Shown piece by piece: positions 52,556-61,175 of a stretch of 64,000 bases of DNA. Positions within the stretch are counted from its first letter, which is position 1. The number at the start of each line of letters is the position of its first letter. The DNA is taken from positions 147,711-211,710 of the forward strand of contig JAPYTQ010000005.1 of the NCBI GenBank assembly GCA_029941905.1, given 5' to 3'. The position numbers and the translations under genes were made by a program. This stretch comes from JAHRVQ01 sp029941905. Its GTDB lineage: Bacteria; Pseudomonadota; Gammaproteobacteria; Pseudomonadales; Azotimanducaceae. Below the pieces are notes generated by a model. That model saw only the letters and a program-made list of their open reading frames with translations, did no database searches and was not told the DNA's origin.

Positions 52556-53113
52556 GTGCTTGAAGAAATCAGGAAAGATGCTGAAGAGAGGATGAAAAAG
52601 TCCCTGGCATCCCTTGGTACCGCGTTTGCCAAGATCCGAACGGGAAAGGCGCATCCGAGAATACTCGACGGAATCTTAGTCGATTATTATGGCAATAACA
52701 CACCATTGAACCAGGTGGCCAACATCACAATTGAAGACGCCCGTACCCTGGCGATAGTGCCCTGGGAAAAACCGATGATTCCCGTCGTTGAGAAGGCGAT
52801 ATTAAAATCAGACCTTGGATTAAATCCTTCCACCAGTGGTGACAAAATACGACTGCCGATGCCGCCGCTGACAGAGGAAAATCGTCGGGATCTGGCTCGA
52901 ATAGCGAAACATGAAGCTGAAAACGCTCGGGTGGCGATACGCAACATCCGCCGGGATGCAAATTCCGATATGAAGGATCTTCTAAAGGAGAAAGAGATTT
53001 CCGAAGATGAAGAACGGCGCGCTATTGACGTGATGCAAAAGCTGACAGATGCAAACATAAAAGAAGTTGAAAACACGTTAGTGGCTAAAGAAGCTGATCT
53101 GATGGAGATTTAG
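52556..53113 (+). CDS. frr: Ribosome recycling factor
   Basis: Splits post-termination ribosomes with EF-G. The 185-residue protein has the family sequence RTGKAHPRILDGILVDYYGNNTPLNQVANI and the long coiled-coil arms. GTG start with AGGGGA six bases upstream. The 20-bp array lies directly upstream, so the pyrH-frr distance varies with copy number. uppS does not follow. Confidence 0.96.
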   Translation: MLEEIRKDAEERMKKSLASLGTAFAKIRTGKAHPRILDGILVDYYGNNTPLNQVANITIEDARTLAIVPWEKPMIPVVEKAILKSDLGLNPSTSGDKIRLPMPPLTEENRRDLARIAKHEAENARVAIRNIRRDANSDMKDLLKEKEISEDEERRAIDVMQKLTDANIKEVENTLVAKEADLMEI

Positions 53114-53126
53114 GCGGGTTGCCACG

Positions 53127-53936
53127 ATGTTAAAGCAGCGAATTGTCACCGCACTGATTCTTATCCCCATCGCTATCGGAGGTGTTTTTTTTCTTCCGAC
53201 CCAGGCATTTACCGTGTTTATAGGCGCGGTGCTGACGATTGCGGCCTGGGAATGGGCCAATTTTGCCGGATTTGAAGGTTCAAATCGTTATCTGTACGCC
53301 TTGTTTATTGCTTTGCTAATGGGTGCGTCATCCTTTGTCAGTGCTGAACTGCTGCTAATCCCCGGTGTAATCTGGTGGCTGGTGGCTTTCGTTCTCGTTG
53401 TGAATTATCCACAAATGTCCAACTGGTGGTCTTCTAAGGCTGCTATCAGTCTCATGGGGGTTTTCTGTCTGGTTCCCGGGCATGTCGCCATGGTGACTTT
53501 AAAACAAACTACCGACAGCAGTTTCCTGATTCTTTTACTGTTCTTTTTAATCTGGGGCGCAGATATTGGTGCTTATTTCTCTGGCAAAGCTTTTGGCAGC
53601 AAAAAGCTTGCGCCGAAGGTCAGCCCGGGAAAATCATGGGAGGGGTTTTGCGGTGGTTTGCTGTTCGCAACGCTTATCGCCGTTGCCATGTTGATGTGGC
53701 TGGGCAGACCGGATTTACAGTCCATCGGGGGTGTTATCTTTCTTGTGGGTTGCGTGGTGATCATTATGGTTTCTGTACTGGGTGACCTGGTTGAAAGCAT
53801 GTTAAAGCGCAACCGGGGTATTAAAGATTCAAGTGGATTGCTCCCTGGTCACGGTGGTGTGCTGGATCGTCTGGATAGTCTGCTTTCTGCAGGTCCTGTT
53901 TTTGCACTGTTTATCGTCGTGTTTGGGTGGTCCTGA
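53127..53936 (+). CDS. cdsA: Phosphatidate cytidylyltransferase
   Basis: Inner-membrane enzyme making CDP-diacylglycerol from phosphatidate and CTP. Multi-spanning; the signature RNRGIKDSSGLLPGHGGVLDRLDSLL is complete. 269 residues. Only 13 bases separate it from frr, where uppS would be expected. Its TGA overlaps the dxr ATG by one base. Confidence 0.95.
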   Translation: MLKQRIVTALILIPIAIGGVFFLPTQAFTVFIGAVLTIAAWEWANFAGFEGSNRYLYALFIALLMGASSFVSAELLLIPGVIWWLVAFVLVVNYPQMSNWWSSKAAISLMGVFCLVPGHVAMVTLKQTTDSSFLILLLFFLIWGADIGAYFSGKAFGSKKLAPKVSPGKSWEGFCGGLLFATLIAVAMLMWLGRPDLQSIGGVIFLVGCVVIIMVSVLGDLVESMLKRNRGIKDSSGLLPGHGGVLDRLDSLLSAGPVFALFIVVFGWS

Positions 53937-55129
53937 TGACGACTGCGGCAATCCAAAGCGTGACTATCCTCGGATCGACCGGCAGCATTGGCCAAAACAC
54001 CCTGGATGTGATCAGGCGGCATACCCGTCGATATTCGGTATTCGCCCTGACAGCTAACACCAGCGTGTCGGCATTGTTTGACCAGTGTAAAGAATTCAAG
54101 CCACGCGTTGTCGTGATGCGGGATGAAAAAAGCGCGGCTGATCTATCTGCAAGACTTTGTAATGAGGGTTGTAAAACAGAAGTTTTAACAGGCGCGGCGG
54201 GTCTGTGCGAGGTTGCCAGTCGTTCAGAGGTCGACATTGTGATGGCAGCAATAGTCGGTGCTGCCGGGCTGGAATCCTCCATGGCTGCTGCGACCAGTGG
54301 TAAAAAATTGCTTCTGGCGAACAAGGAATCCCTGGTGATGTCTGGTGCACTCTTCACCAGGGCCTGCGAAGAAAATGGTGCGACACTGTTACCCATTGAC
54401 AGTGAGCACAATGCAATCTACCAATGCCTGGCGAACGGTGCAAAAGGGTTTGCGGAGGGGATCCGCAAGATCCTCCTGACCGGATCCGGCGGTCCCCTGC
54501 TCAGAACGCCAATACCGGAACTGGTTGATGTTTCTGTGGCCCAGGCCTGCCGACATCCGAATTTCAGTATGGGCCGCAAGATATCCGTGGATTCAGCGAC
54601 GATGATGAATAAAGGCCTGGAACTCATTGAGGCTCGTTGGTTATTTAACGTGCCGTTATCCGGTATTGAGATTGTGATTCATCCACAACAGATCATTCAT
54701 TCCATGGTGGAATATGTCGATGGCTCTGTTGTGGCGCAAATGGGCAATCCGGATATGCGAACACCCATTGCACATGGGCTGGCGTGGCCGGAGAGGGTAA
54801 GTTCCGGCGTCGATAGCCTGGATCTGCTTACCATGGGTCGATTTGACTTTGAGCCCGTCGATCGTCAGCGTTTTCCCTGTGTGGAACTGGCGGAAGCCGC
54901 TGCGGAGGGGGCTGGGAGCCTGTCGATTTCGCTTAATGCAGCCAATGAAATTGCCGTTGATGCATTTTTACGTGAACTTATTCAGTTTACGGACATCCCA
55001 ATCATTATCGATCAGGTATTAAATCAGACAAAGGGCGAGGCAGTATCAACAATTGCAGATATTATCGTAGTGGATGCCGAAGCAAGATCAAAAGCACTCG
55101 AAAGCATGAAGCTTCGCAGTCGGTCATAG
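53936..55129 (+). CDS. dxr: 1-deoxy-D-xylulose 5-phosphate reductoisomerase
   Basis: Second enzyme of the MEP isoprenoid pathway. NADPH-binding TILGSTGSIGQNTLDVIRR, metal/substrate segment PIDSEHNAIYQCL, and HPQQIIHSMVEYVDGSVVAQMGNPDMRTPIAH are diagnostic. ATG 53936 is chosen (TGATG coupling with cdsA; 397 residues) over GTG 53927. Confidence 0.96.
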   Translation: MTTAAIQSVTILGSTGSIGQNTLDVIRRHTRRYSVFALTANTSVSALFDQCKEFKPRVVVMRDEKSAADLSARLCNEGCKTEVLTGAAGLCEVASRSEVDIVMAAIVGAAGLESSMAAATSGKKLLLANKESLVMSGALFTRACEENGATLLPIDSEHNAIYQCLANGAKGFAEGIRKILLTGSGGPLLRTPIPELVDVSVAQACRHPNFSMGRKISVDSATMMNKGLELIEARWLFNVPLSGIEIVIHPQQIIHSMVEYVDGSVVAQMGNPDMRTPIAHGLAWPERVSSGVDSLDLLTMGRFDFEPVDRQRFPCVELAEAAAEGAGSLSISLNAANEIAVDAFLRELIQFTDIPIIIDQVLNQTKGEAVSTIADIIVVDAEARSKALESMKLRSRS

Positions 55130-55186
55130 TGTAATAGGTGGTGATGTTTGATTTCGGCAGCAGTTGGCAGATGAGATGGGAATAGT

Positions 55187-56608
55187 ATGATTGAGTTCTT
55201 ACAGAGTGCCCTGGCACTCATCGTTACGCTCTCGATTTTGGTAACGATCCATGAATTCGGCCATTATTGGGTGGCACGACTGTGTAATGTCCATGTGCTT
55301 CGATTTAGTGTCGGTTTTGGTAAACCTATTATTATGAAGCGCGGCAAACCACCGGCTGATGTGCCTCCACCGCCGGAGCAGGAAATTCTCACACGCAGCA
55401 ATGAGCCGCTTCAGGGTACAGAATTTGCTATTGCTGCCATCCCTCTGGGTGGCTATGTCAAAATGCTGGACGAACGTGAGGGCTTTGTCCCTGATGATCA
55501 AAAACACCTGGCGTTTAATCGCAAACCGGTGTTACAGCGGATAGCGATACTCGCTGCGGGCCCCATCGCGAACTTTCTATTGGCAATCGCAGCCTACTGG
55601 CTATTGTTCACGGTCGGCATTACCGGTGTTGTTCCACTGCTGGGTGAAATCGACCCTGATTCTCCAGCAGGTCAGGCCGGGCTCGAACGCGGACAGGAAA
55701 TTGTCGTAATTGACGCAAACCCGACCCTTACCTGGTCTGATGTGAATATGCAGTTGTTTGGCCGCATTGGCGATACCGGGCAAATCCAGATTACAGTGAG
55801 GGAAGCCGGTAGTAACGACTCGCTTGCGACATACCAGATTGGCGTCGTGGAGTGGTTGTCGGAGGCAGAAAACCCCTATCCAACCAATGACCTGGGACTG
55901 GTTTTAGACTACCCGCCCATTCCAGCAATCATCGGCGGTCTGGTTGATGACGGTGCCGCCAAAGCAGCGGGAATGGCAGTCGAGGATAAGGTTCTGGCTT
56001 TTGACGGTGAATCAGTTTCCAACTGGGCAGATTTTGTTGAGAAGATCCAGGCACATCCCGGTGAGATCGTGGTCCTGTCTGTAGTCAGGGATGGTCAGGT
56101 CATCGAGTTAACAATCATGCCCAAATCGATAGAACGTGGGGGCAAGACGATCGGTTTCATTGGTGCCTCGAGACTGCCAGTTGAATTGCCCGAAAATATG
56201 CGGAGAGAAGTGAGTTATCCGTTTTACTCAGCATGGATCCCTGCCGTTAAAAAGACCTGGTCGGTGACTGTTTTTACTCTAGAGTCAATCAAGAAGATGA
56301 TTCAGGGCGCGATTTCTACCAAGAACCTGAGTGGACCCATCACCATTGCACAGGTTGCCAATGCGACTGCCCAATCAGGTATAACCAATTTTATATCGTT
56401 TATCGCATTGCTTAGCGTTAGCCTGGGCGTGATAAATTTGTTACCCATCCCGGTGTTGGACGGTGGTCATCTGCTTTATTATCTGGTGGAATTGATCACC
56501 CGGCGTCCAGTGCCGGAACGTATCCAGATGTGGGGTTTACAGATGGGTGTGTTCGTTATTGTCAGTATCATGTTATTGGCTTTTTATAATGATCTAATGA
56601 GGCTTTAG
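55187..56608 (+). CDS. rseP: Site-2 zinc metalloprotease RseP
   Basis: Intramembrane protease that cuts RseA to activate sigma-E. HEFGH (His22, Glu23, His26) in the first transmembrane helix and LDGGH (residues 424-428) in a later helix form the active site; tandem PDZ domains lie between. 473 residues, about 23 longer than E. coli, owing largely to an insertion (KRGKPPADVPPPPEQEILTRSNE) between the GFGK and IPLGGYVKM segments. Connects functionally with the rpoE operon in this window. Confidence 0.95.
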   Translation: MIEFLQSALALIVTLSILVTIHEFGHYWVARLCNVHVLRFSVGFGKPIIMKRGKPPADVPPPPEQEILTRSNEPLQGTEFAIAAIPLGGYVKMLDEREGFVPDDQKHLAFNRKPVLQRIAILAAGPIANFLLAIAAYWLLFTVGITGVVPLLGEIDPDSPAGQAGLERGQEIVVIDANPTLTWSDVNMQLFGRIGDTGQIQITVREAGSNDSLATYQIGVVEWLSEAENPYPTNDLGLVLDYPPIPAIIGGLVDDGAAKAAGMAVEDKVLAFDGESVSNWADFVEKIQAHPGEIVVLSVVRDGQVIELTIMPKSIERGGKTIGFIGASRLPVELPENMRREVSYPFYSAWIPAVKKTWSVTVFTLESIKKMIQGAISTKNLSGPITIAQVANATAQSGITNFISFIALLSVSLGVINLLPIPVLDGGHLLYYLVELITRRPVPERIQMWGLQMGVFVIVSIMLLAFYNDLMRL

Positions 56609-56629
56609 AACCTCACGGTTTTGTTGTTT

Positions 56630-58954
56630 ATGAAAGAATTGAGAAGCTTATTTGGTATGCTTGCCCTGGTGATGTGTTTTCAGGTCTCTGCGTTTACTGT
56701 CTCGGACGTTCGAATTGAGGGTTTGCAACGTGTTTCCGCAGGGACCGTGTTTGCCGCAATACCTGTGAATGTCGGCGACGATCTTGAAAGTGAAGATCTG
56801 CGTGAGGTTATTCGCAATCTGTTTAAAACAGGTTCGTTCAACGATGTTCAGGTAGGTCGGGATGGTAATGTCCTGGTGATCATGCTGACTGAACGTCCCA
56901 CGATCAATTCGATTCAAATTGAGGGCAACAAGGCGATTAAAACTGATGCCCTGCTCGAGGGTTTGGGTAACTCAGGTCTGTCGGAGGGTGAAATATTCAA
57001 GAAGGTGACGCTTGAACATATTCGTACTGATCTAGAACGGCAGTATGTCTCCCAGGGGCGATATGGCGCCCGCATTGAAACCGAGCTTCGTGCACTGCCT
57101 AGAAATCGGGTAGAGATACTTATCGATGTTACTGAAGGTGATGTTGCTGGTATCAAACATATTAACATTGTTGGCAACAAGGTATTTGACGATGAAACAC
57201 TGCTGGAGCTTCTGGAACTTCGTTTGCCAGGCTGGTTCTCGTTCTATACCAAGGATGATCGCTACTCCAGAGAAAAGTTGACCGGCGACCTGGAGACCCT
57301 GGAATCCTATTATCTGGACCGCGGATATCTAAATTTTCTGGTTGATTCCACCCTGGTCTCGATTGCCCCTAACAAGGAAGATGTCTACATCACCGTTAAC
57401 CTGATTGAAGGTGAGCAGTTCACAGTTTCGAAGGTTGGTATTGCGGGGGAACTCCATGACATTCCCGAAGAGAGTATTCGCGCCCTTGTGTACATACAGC
57501 CGGGGCAGATCTTCAATCGGCAGTTAATGACCATCTCCGAGGAACAAATCACTCGTGCACTGGGTAATGCGGGCTATATGTTCGCCAATGCCAGTGGGCA
57601 ACCGGTTCCGTCCGACGAGGATAATACTGTTGAAATCAGAATGTTTGTTGATGCGGGGAAGCGCGCCTATGTTCGCAGGATAAGTTTTTCAGGCAATACT
57701 GTGACCCAAGACGTGGTGTTGCGCCGGGAAATGCGCCAGATGGAAGGGGGTTGGGCATCCGACGCTTTTATTGAGCGTTCACAGGTACGGCTCGAGAGGT
57801 TAGGTTTCTTCCGGGCGGTCAACGTTGAAACTCCCGCTGTCCCGGGCACCGAAGATCAGATTGATGTTCAATATACCGTAGAGGAACAACCCTCTGGTTC
57901 AATATCCGGCACCCTGGGGTACGCTCAAGATACTGGATTGATATTGGGCGCCAGCTATCAGGAGAACAATATCTGGGGGACGGGTAACAGTATTAACCTG
58001 GGGGTTAATCACAGCAGCTTTCAAACAGCGTACAATTTTTCCTATTTCAATCCTTACTACACTGTCGATGGTGTAAGTCGTGGTTATTCGGTTTTTTATC
58101 GCAAAAGTGATTTTGACGAACGGAATATAGCGCGATTTTCCACCGACTCTCTGGGTGTCAGTGTGAACTTTGGGTACCCGATCAGCGAAGTTTCCAGGGT
58201 AAATTTCAGCTTCGGCTACGAAGATACCAATATCACCGAGGGCATATTCCCAGCCCAGGAAATTTCCCAATTCCTGGCCCGTGAAGGTAACGAGTTTAAA
58301 CTGTTCACATTACAGGCCGCGTATTCCATGTCTGCTTTGAATCGTGGATTACTTCCAACGGGGGGCAAGTCCCAGACGTTTTCGTTTGAGATGACGGTAC
58401 CCGGCAGTGAACTGGAGTTTTATCGGATTAACTACGCTGGCCAGATCTTCTTTCCCCTGACCCGGGCACTCACTTTGCGCCTTGCCACCAACCTGGGCTA
58501 TGGGAACTCTTTTGGCGGCACAGAGACTTATCCATTTTACAAAAACTTCTATGCAGGTGGTTTTGGATCGGTACGGGGTTACGAAAGCAACTCTTTGGGG
58601 CCCAGGGCTACGCCGTCGCCCAATGATCAGTTTAATGACCCTGATCCAATTGGTGGCAACACCCTCATCACCTTTAATGCAGAGATTATCTTCCCGTTAC
58701 CATTTATCGAAGACCAGCGACAAATGAAGTCGGTATTTTTTGTTGACGGCGGTAATGTTTTTAATACTGACTGTCTGGAAATCAGTACAATTTGTACCGG
58801 TGTCAAGGACGGTGAACTCCGTTATACCGTCGGTTTAGCAGTCACCTGGATCACTGGTTTCGCCCCGCTGAGCTTCAGTATTGCCCATGTATTGAACGAG
58901 AAACCTGGCGATGAAACCGAATCATTTCAGTTCGAATTGGGCCGGGCGATGTAG
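56630..58954 (+). CDS. bamA: Outer membrane protein assembly factor BamA
   Basis: Essential insertase for outer-membrane beta-barrels. Signal peptide to about residue 21 (FQVSA), five POTRA domains starting at FTVSDVRIEGLQRVSAGTVFAAIPVNVGD, then the barrel with the conserved loop-6 VRGYESNSLGPR. 774 residues. The C-terminus is FQFELGRAM, ending in Met rather than the usual Phe/Trp of the beta-signal. ATG 56630 is preferred over TTG 56621. Shine-Dalgarno is weak. Confidence 0.95.
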   Translation: MKELRSLFGMLALVMCFQVSAFTVSDVRIEGLQRVSAGTVFAAIPVNVGDDLESEDLREVIRNLFKTGSFNDVQVGRDGNVLVIMLTERPTINSIQIEGNKAIKTDALLEGLGNSGLSEGEIFKKVTLEHIRTDLERQYVSQGRYGARIETELRALPRNRVEILIDVTEGDVAGIKHINIVGNKVFDDETLLELLELRLPGWFSFYTKDDRYSREKLTGDLETLESYYLDRGYLNFLVDSTLVSIAPNKEDVYITVNLIEGEQFTVSKVGIAGELHDIPEESIRALVYIQPGQIFNRQLMTISEEQITRALGNAGYMFANASGQPVPSDEDNTVEIRMFVDAGKRAYVRRISFSGNTVTQDVVLRREMRQMEGGWASDAFIERSQVRLERLGFFRAVNVETPAVPGTEDQIDVQYTVEEQPSGSISGTLGYAQDTGLILGASYQENNIWGTGNSINLGVNHSSFQTAYNFSYFNPYYTVDGVSRGYSVFYRKSDFDERNIARFSTDSLGVSVNFGYPISEVSRVNFSFGYEDTNITEGIFPAQEISQFLAREGNEFKLFTLQAAYSMSALNRGLLPTGGKSQTFSFEMTVPGSELEFYRINYAGQIFFPLTRALTLRLATNLGYGNSFGGTETYPFYKNFYAGGFGSVRGYESNSLGPRATPSPNDQFNDPDPIGGNTLITFNAEIIFPLPFIEDQRQMKSVFFVDGGNVFNTDCLEISTICTGVKDGELRYTVGLAVTWITGFAPLSFSIAHVLNEKPGDETESFQFELGRAM

Positions 58955-59059
58955 TTGAATTCACCCTTATCCCCGTCTAATAAGAACCTTCCGGCCACAA
59001 CGAGGTCAAAACGGCGTGAAAAGATTGAATCGAAAGATGGTATGTGACAACATCGCGCC

Positions 59060-59076
59060 TTCGAGAAATACTCGAA
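59060..59076 (+). promoter_or_regulatory. Small perfect hairpin in the skp leader
   Basis: TTCGAG-AAATA-CTCGAA in the 167-bp bamA-skp gap, followed by TATTAG. Six base pairs only; could be a weak attenuator or processing site. Confidence 0.3.
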
Positions 59077-59121
59077 TATTAGAATAACTCGATATAAATC
59101 CAGCACTTGAGGAGAATACCT

Positions 59122-59655
59122 GTGCATATCAAACAACGAATTCTGGCAATTCTGGCGATCTTCGCGTTGGCCTTTACTGCACCAACCGTATTCGCTGAAG
59201 TCAAGATAGCCATCGTTGACGTTCAGAGCGCAATTTTACAATCCGAAGAAGCCAAACGGTTACTGCAACAAATCCAGACCGAGTTCAAAGGTGAAGAAGA
59301 CGAGATCCGCAAAATTCAGTCTGATGCTGCAGCCATGCTGCAACGTGCGCAGAAAGACGCTGACGTGATGAGTGAAGGAGAGAAAAGGCGCCTGCAGCAA
59401 CAAATCGAGTCCAAGAATAATGATTTTGTCTACCTGCGACAGAAGTTGCAGCGTCAAATAGAAGAACGCCAGAAAGAACTGTTTGCAGGCATCGACGCCA
59501 AGGTACAAAAAGCAATTGAAGAAATTGTCCTGAAAGAGGATTACGATCTGATTCTGCCCAGACAGGCACTGCTGTATGTTGGTGATTTGTACAATGTTAC
59601 CCGCAAGGTGACCGAAAAACTCAATGAGATTGATGCCTCATCCAAGAAGAAATAG
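59122..59655 (+). CDS. skp: Periplasmic chaperone Skp (OmpH)
   Basis: Trimeric chaperone that carries unfolded outer-membrane proteins. Signal peptide (residues 1-23, FA-EV), then IAIVDVQSAILQSEEAKRL and long charged helices with coiled-coil character. 177 residues. GTG 59122 has GAGGAGA six bases upstream, which decides the start; TTG 59107 overlaps that Shine-Dalgarno. Confidence 0.94.
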   Translation: MHIKQRILAILAIFALAFTAPTVFAEVKIAIVDVQSAILQSEEAKRLLQQIQTEFKGEEDEIRKIQSDAAAMLQRAQKDADVMSEGEKRRLQQQIESKNNDFVYLRQKLQRQIEERQKELFAGIDAKVQKAIEEIVLKEDYDLILPRQALLYVGDLYNVTRKVTEKLNEIDASSKKK

Positions 59656-59661
59656 TGCGTC

Positions 59662-60675
59662 TTGATTCTCACCTTAGGAGACATAGCTAGCAGACTCGGT
59701 CTCGTACTTAAAGGCGATGCATTTATCGAAATTAGCGGCATAGCCAACTTGTTGGATGCCGAGCCTGATCAGCTCACCTTCCTGTTTAATCCAGGTCACA
59801 AAAAATATCTGGCAACCTGCAAAGCAGCGGCCGTGGTGCTTCGTGAACAAGACGCGCAAGACTGTATGATTCCGGTGCTGTTTTCTGCCCAGCCCAGGCT
59901 GGATTGGGCCAGAATTGCAGCCTTGTTTGATCAAACTCCGCTGCCGGCCCTGACGATTCACCCGACAGCAGTGATTTCAGGTACAGCGACTTACGGCAGT
60001 GAAGTCACCATCGGTGCCCATGCTGTCATCGAAGCAGGTGCCCGTCTCGATGCGGGCGTGGTTATTGGGGCGGGATGTTTCATAGGCGAGAAGACCATCG
60101 TCGGTGCAAACAGCAGGCTGGCGGCCAATGTGAGCCTTTATCATGGCGTCAGCATTGGTGAAAATGCGATCATCCATAGTGGTGTTGTGATCGGCGCCGA
60201 TGGATTTGGATTTGAACCTGCCGATGGCGTCCTGGTGAAAATTCCGCAAATTTATACTGTAAAGATCGGTAACGATGTCGAAATTGGCGCTGGTACCACC
60301 ATTGATCGGGGTGCCTTGAACCACACAACCATAGGCAATGGTGTAAAGCTGGATAATCAGGTGCAAGTGGGCCATGGCACGACCATTGGTAATCACACTG
60401 CAATCTCTGGATGCACGGCGATTGCGGGTAGCACAAAAATTGGCGCTTTCTGTCTGATTGGTGGTGCTGTGGGTATCGTGGATAATATTGAAATAGTTGA
60501 TCAGGTAGAAGTTACCGCCATGTCCCTGGTGAGTCGTTCAATCACGGAGAAAGGCAGATACTCGTCCGGTACTGGATTGATGTCTGGTAAATCCTGGAAA
60601 CGCAGCATCGTTGGCTTTGCAAAGCTCGACGAAATTCTCAAGCGGATAAGAGCGCTTGAGAGGCAAACTAAATAA
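59662..60675 (+). CDS. lpxD: UDP-3-O-(3-hydroxyacyl)glucosamine N-acyltransferase
   Basis: Third enzyme of lipid A synthesis. N-terminal uridine-binding domain, left-handed beta-helix hexapeptides from about residue 100, and the catalytic histidine in QVQVGHGTTIG (His238). 337 residues. TTG start seven bases after the skp stop, with no better in-frame alternative nearby. Confidence 0.95.
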   Translation: MILTLGDIASRLGLVLKGDAFIEISGIANLLDAEPDQLTFLFNPGHKKYLATCKAAAVVLREQDAQDCMIPVLFSAQPRLDWARIAALFDQTPLPALTIHPTAVISGTATYGSEVTIGAHAVIEAGARLDAGVVIGAGCFIGEKTIVGANSRLAANVSLYHGVSIGENAIIHSGVVIGADGFGFEPADGVLVKIPQIYTVKIGNDVEIGAGTTIDRGALNHTTIGNGVKLDNQVQVGHGTTIGNHTAISGCTAIAGSTKIGAFCLIGGAVGIVDNIEIVDQVEVTAMSLVSRSITEKGRYSSGTGLMSGKSWKRSIVGFAKLDEILKRIRALERQTK

Positions 60676-60693
60676 AAATATTAGGATAGAGTC

Positions 60694-60717
60694 ACGATGG
60701 AAGCCACGATGGAAGTC
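60694..60717 (+). repeat. 12-bp tandem duplication at the fabZ start
   Basis: ACGATGGAAGCC followed by ACGATGGAAGTC, placing two in-frame ATG codons (60697 and 60709) with identical upstream context. Either may be used. Confidence 0.85.
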
Positions 60718-61146
60718 ACCGAAATAATGCAACTCCTGCCTCACCGGTTCCCCTTTCTGTTGATTGATAGGGTTATCGAATTTGAAGCAAACAAGCGCAT
60801 CGTTGCCATCAAGAATGTCACCATTAATGAACCACAGTTTACTGGCCATTTCCCGGGAAACCCGGTGTTCCCCGGTGTTATGATTGTCGAAGCGATGGCA
60901 CAGGCGTCCGGCGTACTGGCTTTCAAGAGCCGCAACAGAACACTGGCAGATGGGTATGTGTACTATCTGGCCGGGACGGATAAAACGAAATTTAAACGAT
61001 CTGTTTTGCCCGGTGACCAACTCAGGCTTGAAATAGAGATCGTTAATCTGCGCACGCATTGGATGAAATCTACAGGGAAGGCATTCGTTGGAGACCAGTT
61101 GGTTTGCTCTTCGTTTTTAACTTGTGCGGAACAGAAGATTGGCTAG
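60697..61146 (+). CDS. fabZ: 3-hydroxyacyl-[ACP] dehydratase FabZ
   Basis: Dehydrates 3-hydroxyacyl-ACP in fatty-acid elongation, balancing the acyl pool used for lipid A. Active-site His51 in FTGHFPGNPVFPG and Glu65 in VMIVEAMAQ are present. 149 residues from the first ATG, 145 from the duplicated second one (MEVTEIMQLLPHRFPF), which is closer to usual lengths. In related genomes lpxA follows; here an inverted-repeat element follows. Confidence 0.95.
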   Translation: MEATMEVTEIMQLLPHRFPFLLIDRVIEFEANKRIVAIKNVTINEPQFTGHFPGNPVFPGVMIVEAMAQASGVLAFKSRNRTLADGYVYYLAGTDKTKFKRSVLPGDQLRLEIEIVNLRTHWMKSTGKAFVGDQLVCSSFLTCAEQKIG

Positions 61147-61175
61147 TTTAATGTTTGGATTAAGAAGACCCTGGG

